Shown: piece by piece, positions 8,108-17,063 of the stretch
Numbering within the stretch: the first letter of the stretch is position 1
Layout of the letters: each line of letters starts with the position of its first letter
DNA from: Dyella tabacisoli
GTDB taxonomy: Bacteria > Pseudomonadota > Gammaproteobacteria > Xanthomonadales > Rhodanobacteraceae
DNA length: 64,000 bases
Assembly: GCF_003350925.1 (NCBI RefSeq)
Contig: NZ_KZ857176.1
Span: 393,202-457,201, forward strand
Reading direction: 5' to 3'
Translations under genes and position numbers: made by a program
The notes under the pieces: generated by a model
Database searches by the model: none
Told to the model about the DNA's origin: nothing
The model's input: the letters and a program-made list of their open reading frames with translations, nothing else

Positions 8108-8896
8108 CTACCCCCGTGATTCGTGGGATGAGGGTGGTACCGAGATATGGGGCAGGTTGTCCAGCAGCGGCCTGATAAGGTCCAGCGGCAGCGGAAAGAC
8201 GATGGTGGAGGATTTGCCGTTGCTGGACATGTCGGCCAGCGTTTGCAGATAGCGCAATTGCAGGGCTTGTGGTTGCTGCGACAGCATGGCGGCGGCATCG
8301 CGTAGTTTTTCGGCGGCCTGCATTTCACCTTCGGCGTGAATCACCTTGGCACGGCGCTCGCGTTCGGCTTCGGCCTGGCGGGCGATGGCGCGGACCATGG
8401 TTTCGTTGAGGTCGACATCTTTGATTTCGACATTGGTGATCTTGATGCCCCAGGGGTCGGTGGCCTCGTCGAGGATCTGCTGCAGGCTGTGGTTGATCGA
8501 ATCGCGTTGGGACAAAATTTCGTCCAGCTCGTGCTGGCCCAGCACCGAGCGCAATCGCGTCTGTGCCAGTTGGCTGGTCGCTTGAAAGAAATTGGCGACC
8601 TGCAGCATCGATTTGTCTGGTTCCACCACGCGGAAATAGACCACCGCATTGACGCGTACCGACACGTTGTCACGTGAAATCACATCTTGCGGCGGCACGT
8701 CCATGACGGTGACGCGCAGGTCCACCCGCATCATGCGCTGAATGATCGGGATCAGAAGCACCAGGCCGGGGCCTTTGGTGCCGGTATAGCGGCCCAGGGT
8801 CAACACGACGCCACGCTGATATTCCGGCAACACCTTGATCGACAAAAACAGCAACGCCATTACCGCTACCACCACGATGCCAAAGAATCCGTACAT
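8108..8896 (-). CDS. Slipin/stomatin-family membrane protein
   Basis: 262 residues from the ATG at 8896, which has a GGAG ribosome site (AAAGGAGACTCCC). Residues ~3-20 form one membrane segment, followed by the SPFH/PHB domain ([54 protein letters not shown]) and an alanine/glutamate-rich coiled coil ([20 protein letters not shown]). Slipins form ring-like membrane microdomain scaffolds. The partner NfeD gene lies 20 bp upstream on the same strand, the classic nfeD-slipin operon; in archaeal homologues the NfeD protease cuts the slipin C-terminus. Confidence 0.92.
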   Translation of the reverse strand: MYGFFGIVVVAVMALLFLSIKVLPEYQRGVVLTLGRYTGTKGPGLVLLIPIIQRMMRVDLRVTVMDVPPQDVISRDNVSVRVNAVVYFRVVEPDKSMLQVANFFQATSQLAQTRLRSVLGQHELDEILSQRDSINHSLQQILDEATDPWGIKITNVEIKDVDLNETMVRAIARQAEAERERRAKVIHAEGEMQAAEKLRDAAAMLSQQPQALQLRYLQTLADMSSNGKSSTIVFPLPLDLIRPLLDNLPHISVPPSSHESRG

Positions 8897-8916
8897 GGGA
8901 GTCTCCTTTGCGCCCT

Positions 8917-10329
8917 TTATGCCGGTGTTACCCAGAGCATGAGGCCCTGGCGCCGTAGCACCCGCACGCGCGCACCGGCGGGAAGCGCCGCCTCGCAATG
9001 CACACGCCAGCGCTCGCCCTGAACGTGTGCCCAGCTTTCGCCACCGGCGGTCACTGCCTGCAGCAATTGACCCGTGGCTTGCAACATCAATACATCACTG
9101 CTGAATAGCTGTGTCTGACGGCTGCGCATCACCCAGCGCAGGATCAGCGCGAGCAAGGCGATCGCGCAAAAGGCGATGCCGGCGATTACGCCGAGATTGA
9201 CCGCATAGCCGGGGACGCCGGTGTTGAACAGCATGATCGAACCGATAACGAAAGAGATCACGCCGCCGATGCCGACCGCCCCCGCCGTCGGCACCAACAC
9301 TTCGGTAATCAGCAGGCCGATACCCAGCACCATCAGGGCCAGCCCGGCGTAATCGACCGGCAGCAATTGCAGGGCGTATAACCCGATCAACAAGCAAATG
9401 CCGCCGACGATGCCAGGCAAGAACGCACCCGGATGAAAGGCTTCCAGAATCAGGCCATAGACACCGGCCAGCAGCAGGACATAGGCGATGGTCGGGTTGG
9501 TGATGATGGCGAGGAAACGCGTGCGCCAGTTCGGGGTGTAGTCGCGTACAGGTAGGTTGGCGAGTTTCAGCGTCAACATCTGGGTGCCTACGCGCACGTT
9601 GCGACCGTCGGCTTGGGTGAGCAGGGTAGTGGTATCGGCGGCGACAAAATCGATGACGCGTTTGTCCAGTGCCTCGGTAGCCGTCAGTGTGGCTGCTCCA
9701 CGCACCGCTTGTTCGGCCCATTCGGGATTGCGTTCGCGTAGCTGCGCCAATGAGCGGATATAGGCGATGGCATCGTTAAGCACTTTGTTGGATTCGGCGT
9801 CGTTCGCCGCTTGGCCGCCGGCCGGTGCGGTTTTATCGGAGCTGGCTTTATCAGTGGATTTCGACGGTGCGGGCTGATCGCCTTGCCATGGCGAGGGCAT
9901 GGGCGTGCTGCCGCCGAGCGATACCGGTGTGGCCGCGCCAAGATGGGTGGCCGGCGCCATCGCTGCGATATGGCAGGCATACAAGATATAGGCGCCGGCC
10001 GAGGCCGCGCGGGCGCCGCCCGGTGCGACATAACCAAGCACCGGCAGTTTCGCGGCGAGGATGCTGGCGATGATTTGCCGCATCGATTCAGACAGGCCGC
10101 CGGGCGTATCCAGGCGCAATACCACGGCGGTCGCACCATCGTTGCTTGCCCGTTGCATGGCGTTATCGAAGTACTCCGCCGCTGCCGGGCCAATCGGGCC
10201 ATCCAGCTCGATCCGCGCGACGAAGCCCGCTGGGTGCGCGGTATTGACGGCGGTTTTTTCGGCCAGCGCACCCATGCTCAGCGCCGCGCAAATGACGCTG
10301 TATCCCAAGGTCTTCAGCCATCGTGTCAT
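8917..10329 (-). CDS. NfeD family membrane serine protease
   Basis: 470 residues. Signal peptide/first helix at ~8-23, then a ClpP-like protease domain with [14 protein letters not shown] (~74-87) and the nucleophile in AASAGAY (Ser ~110). The candidate catalytic lysine is in the later [21 protein letters not shown] block. A Ser/Pro/Lys-rich insert (~145-180) separates the two blocks. Four or five membrane helices follow (~300-430), then a C-terminal OB-fold NfeD domain. Together with the adjacent slipin it likely acts in membrane quality control. The ATG at 10329 is used, because the longer frame only adds non-family residues. Confidence 0.9.
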   Translation of the reverse strand: MTRWLKTLGYSVICAALSMGALAEKTAVNTAHPAGFVARIELDGPIGPAAAEYFDNAMQRASNDGATAVVLRLDTPGGLSESMRQIIASILAAKLPVLGYVAPGGARAASAGAYILYACHIAAMAPATHLGAATPVSLGGSTPMPSPWQGDQPAPSKSTDKASSDKTAPAGGQAANDAESNKVLNDAIAYIRSLAQLRERNPEWAEQAVRGAATLTATEALDKRVIDFVAADTTTLLTQADGRNVRVGTQMLTLKLANLPVRDYTPNWRTRFLAIITNPTIAYVLLLAGVYGLILEAFHPGAFLPGIVGGICLLIGLYALQLLPVDYAGLALMVLGIGLLITEVLVPTAGAVGIGGVISFVIGSIMLFNTGVPGYAVNLGVIAGIAFCAIALLALILRWVMRSRQTQLFSSDVLMLQATGQLLQAVTAGGESWAHVQGERWRVHCEAALPAGARVRVLRRQGLMLWVTPA

Positions 10330-10398
10330 GGCCCGCGCCTCCCGGTAGTGGCGTTGCAATTATCCTCTTATCCCGACAGACGTGCTGAAATCACGGTT

Positions 10399-11265
10399 AT
10401 GCCCTCTATCGCCGCCAGCACCGTGCATCTGCCGCCAGGCCCATGGGTTACGGTGCTTGATTGCCTGTGCGCGCATTTCACCGCGATCAGCCATGAGCAA
10501 TGGCTGGACCGGATGGCGCGTGGCCGCGTGCTCGGCGCCGACGGTGCGCCGCTTGGGCCGTTGACGCCGTATCGGGTAGGCATGCGCGTGCAGTACTACC
10601 GTGAAGTAGCGGATGAGATACCGATACCGTTTCGCGAAAGCGTGCTGTATATCGACCAGCATCTGCTGGTAGCGGACAAGCCGCACTTTCTGCCGGTGAC
10701 GCCGGCGGGCGGTTTCGTCGAGGAGACCTTGCTGACCCGATTGATCCGCCAGTTCGACAACCCGCAGCTAGTGCCGCTGCATCGTATTGATCGGGTTACC
10801 GCGGGCCTGGTGCTGTTCTCGGCCGATCCGGCGAGTCGGTCGGCGTATCAGGCGCTGTTTCGCGAGCGCCGCATCGTCAAGCAGTATCAGGCGTTGGCAT
10901 CGGCGTTGCCGCGGCAATCGTTTCCGTTGATCCGCCAATCGCGCATCGTCGCGGGCGAGCCATTTTTTCGCATGCGAGAGGCCGATGGTGAAGCGAACAG
11001 CGAGACACTGATCGATGTCATCGAACGTGGCGAGCACTATTGGCGTTACGCTTTGCAGCCGGTGACGGGTAAAAAGCACCAGCTACGTGTGCATATGGCG
11101 GCGATCGGCGCACCTATCCTCAATGACACTTTCTATCCCACGCTGGCCGAGCAGGCCGACGACGATTACTGCCGGCCACTGCAATTGCTGGCGCAGGCCT
11201 TGAGTTTTGTCGATCCCTTGAGTGGCGAGCAACGACATTTCGAGAGCCGGCTCAGGCTGGCGTAG
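10399..11265 (+). CDS. RluA-family pseudouridine synthase
   Basis: 288 residues from the ATG at 10399; the frame runs open far upstream, but only as antisense to nfeD. The catalytic motif is HRIDRVTAGLVLFS, with Asp at ~131, a conservative form of HRLDxxTSG. The C-terminal block TGKKHQLRVHMAAIGAPILND is typical of RluA/TruC enzymes. No N-terminal S4 domain is obvious, although residues ~15-70 may be a degenerate one. Substrate (tRNA U32, 23S U746 or another site) cannot be told from sequence alone. Confidence 0.85.
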   Translation: MPSIAASTVHLPPGPWVTVLDCLCAHFTAISHEQWLDRMARGRVLGADGAPLGPLTPYRVGMRVQYYREVADEIPIPFRESVLYIDQHLLVADKPHFLPVTPAGGFVEETLLTRLIRQFDNPQLVPLHRIDRVTAGLVLFSADPASRSAYQALFRERRIVKQYQALASALPRQSFPLIRQSRIVAGEPFFRMREADGEANSETLIDVIERGEHYWRYALQPVTGKKHQLRVHMAAIGAPILNDTFYPTLAEQADDDYCRPLQLLAQALSFVDPLSGEQRHFESRLRLA

Positions 11266-11271
11266 CTGGTA

Positions 11272-11682
11272 TCAGGGCAACGGCATTGCTGGCGCATAGT
11301 GACCACTCAGCGAGGCGCCGTTGCGGCAGAAATACATCAAGCTGAAGCGGTCGTCTTCTTGTTCGCTCAATACGTCAACGCCACGGTCGTCGGCTTTGCG
11401 CACGGTCAGAGTGGCGTGGGGTCGCCAGTTTTCCAGTGATAGTTGCAGCAGGCCGTCGCGCAGTTCCCCATGGCCGGAGAATGAGCAGGCGTGTGCGCTG
11501 CCGTGACTGTCGATGTTCAGCCAGTAAACATCGCCATCGAGGCTAATGTTCAGCCGTTCGGTGCCGTTGCGATAGGAGCCGACAAAGCCGACCGGATCGG
11601 CCATGGGTGCGGGGACGTGCTGCCGGTCGCTTAGCGCTATCGGTAGCAACAGCAGCACCCACAGGGCGAGTATTCGGGCCAT
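11272..11682 (-). CDS. Hypothetical secreted protein
   Basis: 136 residues. A short hydrophobic N-terminus (ARILALWVLLLLPIALS, ~2-18) looks like a signal peptide. The mature part has alternating beta-like segments (GFVGSYRNGTERLNISLDGD, LQLSLENWRPHATLTV) and two cysteines (in HACSFSG and YFCRNG) that could form a disulfide. I do not recognise the family. It converges with the RluA-type gene with a 6-bp gap and is divergent from rsmC. Confidence 0.6.
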   Translation of the reverse strand: MARILALWVLLLLPIALSDRQHVPAPMADPVGFVGSYRNGTERLNISLDGDVYWLNIDSHGSAHACSFSGHGELRDGLLQLSLENWRPHATLTVRKADDRGVDVLSEQEDDRFSLMYFCRNGASLSGHYAPAMPLP

Positions 11683-11767
11683 GGGTAAACGTTAACTCAT
11701 GTATAGCCGAGCAGCCATGCCGTGGGATGCGTAAAATGACCGGGTTTTCCCAGTTAAAGGCCAGCGC

Positions 11768-12847
11768 GTGACTGCTGCCGTTTTCTCCGCTGCCGCTAAT
11801 GACGTGGCACTGGATGCCTTGTTTGTTCCGTTTACGACCGGCGTGCTGAGCATGCCGGCCGACCGACGCGTGTTGTTTCTGCGCGCGCGCGATGGTTTTC
11901 GCCTGCGCGAGATGGCGCAGCCAGGCTGGTTATGCCAGCAGAGCTTTAAACCGTTCGCCGATGCGTTGATCCGTGCCGGTTTGCACGTTAGTACGGGCGA
12001 TTCGGATGAAAACGAGCGCTACCCGCTGGTCTTGATATTGCCGCCGCGGCAGCGTGACGAGGCGCGTGCGTTATTCGCGCGGGCGGTACAACAGACCGCG
12101 CCTGGCGGTGTGGTGCTGGCGAGCATGCCCAATACCGAAGGTGCGAAATCGGGCGAGGCGGATTTGACCCGGCTGGCCGGCGCGGTCGGCCATTTGTCCA
12201 AGCACAAATGCCGGGTGTTTTGGACGCAGCCGTTGCAAGGTGCGGCCGATCCATCGCTGCTGGACGAATGGCTTGCCTTGGATGTGCCGCGACAGAACGC
12301 GGCAGGCTATGTCAGCCGACCCGGTCTGTTCGCATGGGATCGGGTGGATACGGCATCGGCCTTGCTCGCCGCGCATTTGCCCGCGACGTTGAGTGGGCGC
12401 GTCGCCGACCTGGGGGCGGGCTATGGCTATCTGTCGGCGCAGGTACTAGCCCGTTGCCCGCAAGTCAGTTCGATCGACCTGTACGAGGCCGAAGCACGCG
12501 CTTTGGCGCCGGCGCGGATCAATCTGGCGAACGCGGTGCGTGAGCGCGGCAACGATGCGAGCTTTGCCTTGCACTGGCACGATGTCGCCAGCGGCGGGTT
12601 ACCGCAGCACTACGACGCTATCGTCAGCAATCCGCCGTTTCATCAAGGGCGTGCCGATCTACCCGATCTGGGGCGTGCGTTTATTCACGCCGCCGCCGAT
12701 GCTTTACAGCCGGGCGGTAGCTTCTGGCTGGTAGCGAACCGGCACCTGCCATACGAAGCGACGCTGTCCGCGCGTTTTTCCGCAGTACATACCGTAGCAA
12801 TACAAGAAGGTTTCAAAGTGATTCAAGCAAGTGGGGTGCGCGTATGA
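11768..12847 (+). CDS. rsmC: 16S rRNA (guanine-N2)-methyltransferase RsmC
   Basis: 359 residues, slightly longer than the 343 of E. coli RsmC, starting at GTG. The N-terminal half is a degenerate methyltransferase copy; the C-terminal half has the SAM motif RVADLGAGYGY (~211-221) and the N2-guanine methylase motif SNPPFHQGR (NPPF ~288-291). The family modifies G1207 of 16S rRNA in the small subunit. Its stop overlaps the rsuA start by 4 bp (ATGA type), so two 16S rRNA modification genes are translationally coupled. Confidence 0.88.
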   Translation: MTAAVFSAAANDVALDALFVPFTTGVLSMPADRRVLFLRARDGFRLREMAQPGWLCQQSFKPFADALIRAGLHVSTGDSDENERYPLVLILPPRQRDEARALFARAVQQTAPGGVVLASMPNTEGAKSGEADLTRLAGAVGHLSKHKCRVFWTQPLQGAADPSLLDEWLALDVPRQNAAGYVSRPGLFAWDRVDTASALLAAHLPATLSGRVADLGAGYGYLSAQVLARCPQVSSIDLYEAEARALAPARINLANAVRERGNDASFALHWHDVASGGLPQHYDAIVSNPPFHQGRADLPDLGRAFIHAAADALQPGGSFWLVANRHLPYEATLSARFSAVHTVAIQEGFKVIQASGVRV

Positions 12848-13557
12848 AGTTGGTCAAGCTGATTGCCAATCTTGGCTATGGCAGCCGTAAAGACGTCTCG
12901 TCGATGTTTCGCGAAGGCCGTATCACCGACCCGGACGGCGAGGTCTTGTACGCGGACGACAAAGTGGCGCATGAGCACATTCGTGTTGACGACGAGCCGC
13001 TCGATCCGCCGATCGGCTTGACCTTGATGATGAACAAGCCGCTGGGGGTTACTTGTTCGCGCAAAGATGCCGGGCGGGTGGTGTACGACTTGCTGCCGCT
13101 GCGCTACCGCATGCGCGATCCGGTGTTATCCAGCGTAGGCCGTCTTGACCGCGAGACTTCGGGTTTGCTGCTGTTTACCGACGATGGCGCGCTCTTGCAT
13201 CGAATCATTTCGCCGCGCGCGCAAGTGAGCAAGGTGTATGAGGCGACGCTGGCGCAAGACCTGCGTGGCGACGAGGCCGCGCTATTCGCCAGTGGCAGCA
13301 TGATGCTGGAATCAGAGAAGGAGCCGTTGGCACCCGCGCAATTACAGGTGCTGGAGCCTCGACGGGCCAGGTTGACGATGATCGAGGGGCGCTATCACCA
13401 GGTACGCCGCATGTTTGCCGCCGTAGGCAATCACGTGGAAACCCTGCATCGGGTTTCAGTGGGCGGCCTCACGCTCGGCGATCTGCCGCTCGGTGAGTGG
13501 CGAGCGCTGGATGCCAACGATGTAGCGCTGCTTTTTGCTGCTGCACCTGCTGATTAA
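12844..13557 (+). CDS. rsuA: 16S rRNA pseudouridine(516) synthase RsuA
   Basis: 237 residues. S4-like N-terminus (MKLVKLIANLGYGSRKDVSSMF), then the catalytic motif SSVGRLDRETSGLLLFTDDG with Asp ~102, and the C-terminal EGRYHQVRRMFAAVGNHV block. This is full length for RsuA, which isomerises U516 of 16S rRNA on assembling 30S particles. It overlaps the rsmC stop by 4 bp and should depend on rsmC translation. Closely related RluB/E/F enzymes cannot be fully excluded. Confidence 0.86.
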   Translation: MKLVKLIANLGYGSRKDVSSMFREGRITDPDGEVLYADDKVAHEHIRVDDEPLDPPIGLTLMMNKPLGVTCSRKDAGRVVYDLLPLRYRMRDPVLSSVGRLDRETSGLLLFTDDGALLHRIISPRAQVSKVYEATLAQDLRGDEAALFASGSMMLESEKEPLAPAQLQVLEPRRARLTMIEGRYHQVRRMFAAVGNHVETLHRVSVGGLTLGDLPLGEWRALDANDVALLFAAAPAD

Positions 13558-13593
13558 GCAGGCGCAGCTTCAGCGCATTCGCCATCGCTTCGA

Positions 13594-13929
13594 TCAGATC
13601 AATACGACGGGTGTCGGAATGGAGTAATGATTGCGCCATTCCAGTCGAGCGTCGCGGCAGCCAGGGCTGCCCATGGCGAATTTTCGGCAGATGGTGGGAC
13701 GCTCTTCGTAGATGCTGCAGCAAAGTTTGTCGGGATCCACGGCAAGGCACCAGCCCTCCTCGTTTTTAGCGAGAGTTTCCATGCCGCGTTCATCGCGATG
13801 GATCAGCCATTCCGGCACGTGATCGTCGGGCAATAAGACGACAGTGAGGCGGCAGCAGACAGCTTCACACGAGGTGCATTGCACGCTCGGATCTACGCTT
13901 TCTGCGTAGGGGTCAGGGATATTGTTCAC
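13594..13929 (-). CDS. YkgJ family cysteine cluster protein
   Basis: 111 residues from GTG at 13929. Two cysteine groups are visible: CTSCEAVCC (C18, C21, C25, C26) and a second set in WCLAVDPDKLCCSIYEERPTIC and SPGC. This is the pattern of the YkgJ/CxxCxxCC zinc- or iron-chelating family (PF03692). Function is unknown; related proteins accompany metal or flagellar genes. It is convergent with rsuA and lies 17 bp upstream of nothing obvious on its own strand, so I treat it as monocistronic. Confidence 0.82.
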   Translation of the reverse strand: MNNIPDPYAESVDPSVQCTSCEAVCCRLTVVLLPDDHVPEWLIHRDERGMETLAKNEEGWCLAVDPDKLCCSIYEERPTICRKFAMGSPGCRDARLEWRNHYSIPTPVVLI

Positions 13930-13985
13930 TCGTCAGTATGACGGCAATCACTCAGGCGAGCATGAACGGGCCTGCCGGCTAGCCC

Positions 13986-14576
13986 TCAATCGTTGCGCCA
14001 CAAGGCCTGCCAGCCCTCCGGGCCAAGCCGTTTCAAGGTGTCGGCATTGCGACGAAAGATCTCATCGGTATCGGTCATCGCATCCATCGCGCGCTCGACG
14101 CTGGACTCTCGCAGCAGGTGCAAAGTGGGGTAGGGCGAGCGGTTGCTGAAGTTTTCGATATCGTCGATGGCGCTGTCGGCGAATTGGTACTGGGGATGAA
14201 AGCTAGCGACTTGCAATTCGCCTTCCAGCCCCAGCGTTTCCACGGCAGCGTCGGCGACGTCGAGAAAGTCGTTGTAGTCGAGAAAATCGCCAAGCGCGAA
14301 TGGATGGATCAGCAAGGTAGTTTCGCAATCGCCGGCATCGGCAGCAGCAAGGCTTTGCAGCTCGCCGCAGAGATCGTCGAGCAGGGTATCGGCATCACGC
14401 GCATGACTTACCGCGAAACGGATCTTTTGCTGGACCAGCGGTGCTCGCGCGAAGGGGCACAGATTCAAGCCGACTACGGCGCGCTCGACCCAGCGGCGGG
14501 TGGCTTCGATATACGGCAGGTCGTCTGCTTGTATGCCGGCGGTGATGAAGGGGCTGGCTGAGTGGAGTTGGGTCAT
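13986..14576 (-). CDS. DUF1415 family protein
   Basis: 196 residues. Family features: WVERAVVGLNLCPFA near the N-terminus, FLDYNDFLDVADAAVETLGLEGELQVASFHPQYQF in the middle, and NRSPYPTLHLLRESSVERA with a closing WQALWRND. DUF1415 proteins are common in gammaproteobacteria and have no assigned reaction. The conserved NLCPFA cysteine and the SFHPQYQF histidine may form a small active or metal site, which is inference. Its start faces repeat C and selO. Confidence 0.85.
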   Translation of the reverse strand: MTQLHSASPFITAGIQADDLPYIEATRRWVERAVVGLNLCPFARAPLVQQKIRFAVSHARDADTLLDDLCGELQSLAAADAGDCETTLLIHPFALGDFLDYNDFLDVADAAVETLGLEGELQVASFHPQYQFADSAIDDIENFSNRSPYPTLHLLRESSVERAMDAMTDTDEIFRRNADTLKRLGPEGWQALWRND

Positions 14577-14640
14577 GCGGTTTAATCGGGGATGGGGGAG
14601 TGTGACTATAGCGGTTGGGGTGTTGAGTCATCGCGGGCTG

Positions 14641-14905
14641 GTTCGCCTGCGGCGGGCTTTCGGGCCCCTGCCGGGGTCCGAGTCACTTTCTCTTGCTGGT
14701 GTAACCAACGGAGAAGGCCATCCTGGTGAATCGCCCTGCGGGCCTGATCGTTCGACCCTCACCGACGCAGTCAAAAGCGCGAGCGTTATACCCCTCCCCC
14801 TGCTTGCAGGGGGAGGCTGGGAGGGGGTTCAATCTTGCCGCAAGATTGAACCCCCTCCCAATCCTCCCTGCGACCGAAGGGAGTCCCTTTTTCGGAACTA
14901 GCAAG
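14641..14905 (+). repeat. Structured intergenic repeat, copy C (deleted form)
   Basis: It keeps the leading GCCTGCGGCGGGCTTTCGGG block and the CTTTCTCTTG strand, but hairpin I is broken and hairpins II and III with the 5' strand of the long-range helix are missing. The remaining GCCCTGCGGGCCTGATCGTTC and CCCTCACCGACGCA join directly. The tail is expanded: CCTCCCCCTG/CAGGGGGAGG and a perfect 20-bp inverted repeat at 14818-14837/14841-14860. It occupies the whole divergent region between the DUF1415 gene and selO, so their promoters must lie in or beside it. Confidence 0.8.
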
Positions 14906-14990
14906 GGAAGGGAGTTGTAATGAGTCCGCTCCAGCTTGGTCGGTGCTGATCCAGCCCCATATCGATGGCGTCATCTACAGGTCAGGTCGC

Positions 14991-16550
14991 ATGCACGCAC
15001 TACGTTTCGACAATGCCTTTATCCGCGAGCTGCCTGGGGATGCGGAGCAGGGGGCGCGAGTGCGGCAAGTGGAGGGGGCGCTGTATTCGTTGGCGGAGCC
15101 GACTCCGGTGGCGGCTCCGCGGGTGTTGGCTTATTCGGCTGAGATGGCCGGGATACTTGGGTTTGACGCTGCGGATATCGCCAGTGCGGAGTTTGCGCAG
15201 GCGTTCGGCGGCAATGCCTTGCTCGCGGGCATGCAGCCATATGCGGCGAACTACGGCGGGCATCAGTTTGGTGTTTGGGCCGGGCAATTGGGCGACGGTC
15301 GGGCGATGTCGCTGGGTGAAGTGGTCAATCAGGCTGGCGAGCGCTGGGAGTTGCAGCTCAAAGGTGCCGGGCCCACACCCTACTCACGCGGAGCGGACGG
15401 GCGTGCGGTGTTGCGTTCGTCGGTACGTGAATTTCTGTGCAGTGAGGCGATGCATCACCTTGGTGTGCCAACGACGCGTGCACTGAGTCTGGTAGCTACC
15501 GGCGACACGGTGGTGCGCGACATGTTTTACGACGGCCATCCGCGCGATGAGCAGGGCGCTATTGTGTGTCGCGTAGCGCCATCGTTTATCCGCTTCGGAA
15601 ATTTTGAGTTGCCGTCGTCGCGCAACGATGTGTTGTTGTTACGGCAACTGGTCGATTTCACGATTCGTCGCGATTTTCCCGAGCTGAAAGGTACGGGTGA
15701 GACGCTTTACGCCGAGTGGTTCGGGCAAGTATGCGAGCGAACGGCGGTGATGATCGCGCATTGGATGCGAGTGGGGTTTGTACATGGCGTGATGAACACC
15801 GACAACATGTCGATTCTTGGGCTCACTATCGACTACGGCCCTTATGGCTGGGTGGATAACTTCGATGTGGATTGGACGCCCAACACCACCGATGCCAGTC
15901 GCCGCCGTTATCGCTTTGGTCAGCAACCGAATGTGGCATGGTGGAATTTGAGCCGGCTGGCCGGAGCCTTGGCGCCGTTGTTCGCCACCGTTGAACCGCT
16001 GCAGGCAGGGCTGGATCGTTATGCGGCGGTCTATGCGGCGGCGAATCGGATGACTATCGCCGCCAAACTCGGTCTGGCCGAATGTCGCGATGACGACGAG
16101 GCCTTGATACAAACGCTGCACGAGTTGTTGCAGCAAGCCGAGGTCGATATGACTTTGTTCTTTCGTGAATTGAGCGAGGTCGATCCACGCGCACCATCGT
16201 TGGTGCCGTTGCAGGAGGCGTTTTACGACGACGCGAAACGGCGCGAAGCCGAGCCGGCTTTTCTTACGTGGTTGGCGCAATACGCGGCACGTCTGGCGGA
16301 CGATCCGCTATCGGCCGAACAGCGCCGTGCACGCATGCACGCGGCCAATCCGCGTTACGTGCTGCGCAATTATCTTGCGCAGCAGGCGATCGATCGTGCC
16401 GAGCAAGGCGATGTGCAAGGCATCAACGAATTGCTCGATGTACTGCGGCGCCCCTATGACGATCAGTCTGGGCGTGAGCACTATGCGCAGAAGCGGCCGG
16501 ATTGGGCACGGCATAAAGCAGGCTGTTCGATGTTGTCCTGCAGTTCGTGA
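14991..16550 (+). CDS. selO: Protein adenylyltransferase SelO (YdiU)
   Basis: 519 residues from the ATG at 14991, the family start ([16 protein letters not shown]). SelO is a pseudokinase-fold enzyme that transfers AMP to Ser/Thr/Tyr of target proteins and has been linked to oxidative stress. Visible landmarks: [33 protein letters not shown] (nucleotide loop), [12 protein letters not shown] (catalytic and metal Asp/Asn) and DYGPYGWVD. The C-terminus ends CSMLSCSS; the cysteine before the final SS is where eukaryotic SelO has selenocysteine. The upstream in-frame start at 14943 is not family-like. Confidence 0.92.
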   Translation: MHALRFDNAFIRELPGDAEQGARVRQVEGALYSLAEPTPVAAPRVLAYSAEMAGILGFDAADIASAEFAQAFGGNALLAGMQPYAANYGGHQFGVWAGQLGDGRAMSLGEVVNQAGERWELQLKGAGPTPYSRGADGRAVLRSSVREFLCSEAMHHLGVPTTRALSLVATGDTVVRDMFYDGHPRDEQGAIVCRVAPSFIRFGNFELPSSRNDVLLLRQLVDFTIRRDFPELKGTGETLYAEWFGQVCERTAVMIAHWMRVGFVHGVMNTDNMSILGLTIDYGPYGWVDNFDVDWTPNTTDASRRRYRFGQQPNVAWWNLSRLAGALAPLFATVEPLQAGLDRYAAVYAAANRMTIAAKLGLAECRDDDEALIQTLHELLQQAEVDMTLFFRELSEVDPRAPSLVPLQEAFYDDAKRREAEPAFLTWLAQYAARLADDPLSAEQRRARMHAANPRYVLRNYLAQQAIDRAEQGDVQGINELLDVLRRPYDDQSGREHYAQKRPDWARHKAGCSMLSCSS

Positions 16551-16582
16551 CACGCTAGGGCCAAAAGACGAGGGATTAGGCC

Positions 16583-17044
16583 ATGCTTGCAAAGCTTGCC
16601 GGGATGCGATCCATCACTCAGGTCTGCTTGTTTGGTCTAGGGGCGTTGTGGACTTTGCCCAATACTTTGATCGGCCTGCTGGTGGGCTTGTTCGGGCTCG
16701 CCTTTGGCGCGCGGATGAGCTGGCGCGAGGCAGAGCTGGCGGTAGTGTTTCGTTGTTGGCCCTGGGGCGCGGGCGGTGCGTTGACCTTGGGCAATGTCAT
16801 TGTGCACACGGGTGACGACCTGGATGTGCGTTGCCTAACTTACGCGCATCGTGCGGGCTTGTGCACCGAGGCATCGGTGAGCCTGGCCGATCACGAACGC
16901 GCACATGTTTACCAATACATGGTGCTCGGACCGCTGTTCTTACCGTTGTACCTGCTATGCGGCGGTATCAGTGTGCGCAATCGGTTTGAGCGTGCCGCCG
17001 ATCGTTATGCGCAATCGCGGCATGGCTGGTGGCCTTGGCCGTGA
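16583..17044 (+). CDS. Small membrane protein with HExxH motif (putative zincin-like)
   Basis: 153 residues. Two hydrophobic helices at ~13-43, a short beta-like middle (TLGNVIVHTGDDLDVRCLTYAHR), then LADHERAHVYQYMVLGPLFLPLYLL with H104-E105-R-A-H108 directly before a third helix, and RFERAADRYA (E136, D140) after it. HExxH followed by ExxxD is the zinc-binding arrangement of gluzincin/M48-like metallopeptidases. The protein is much shorter than HtpX. I do not recognise a named family, so protease activity is only a proposal. It starts 32 bp after selO. Confidence 0.6.
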   Translation: MLAKLAGMRSITQVCLFGLGALWTLPNTLIGLLVGLFGLAFGARMSWREAELAVVFRCWPWGAGGALTLGNVIVHTGDDLDVRCLTYAHRAGLCTEASVSLADHERAHVYQYMVLGPLFLPLYLLCGGISVRNRFERAADRYAQSRHGWWPWP

Positions 17045-17063
17045 GTTGCCTGCACCCATCGGC

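Noticed and set aside
9811..10398. Long N-terminal extension of the RluA-type synthase frame
   Set aside because: The added ~196 residues are antisense to nfeD and have no homology-like features; the ATG at 10399 fits the family.
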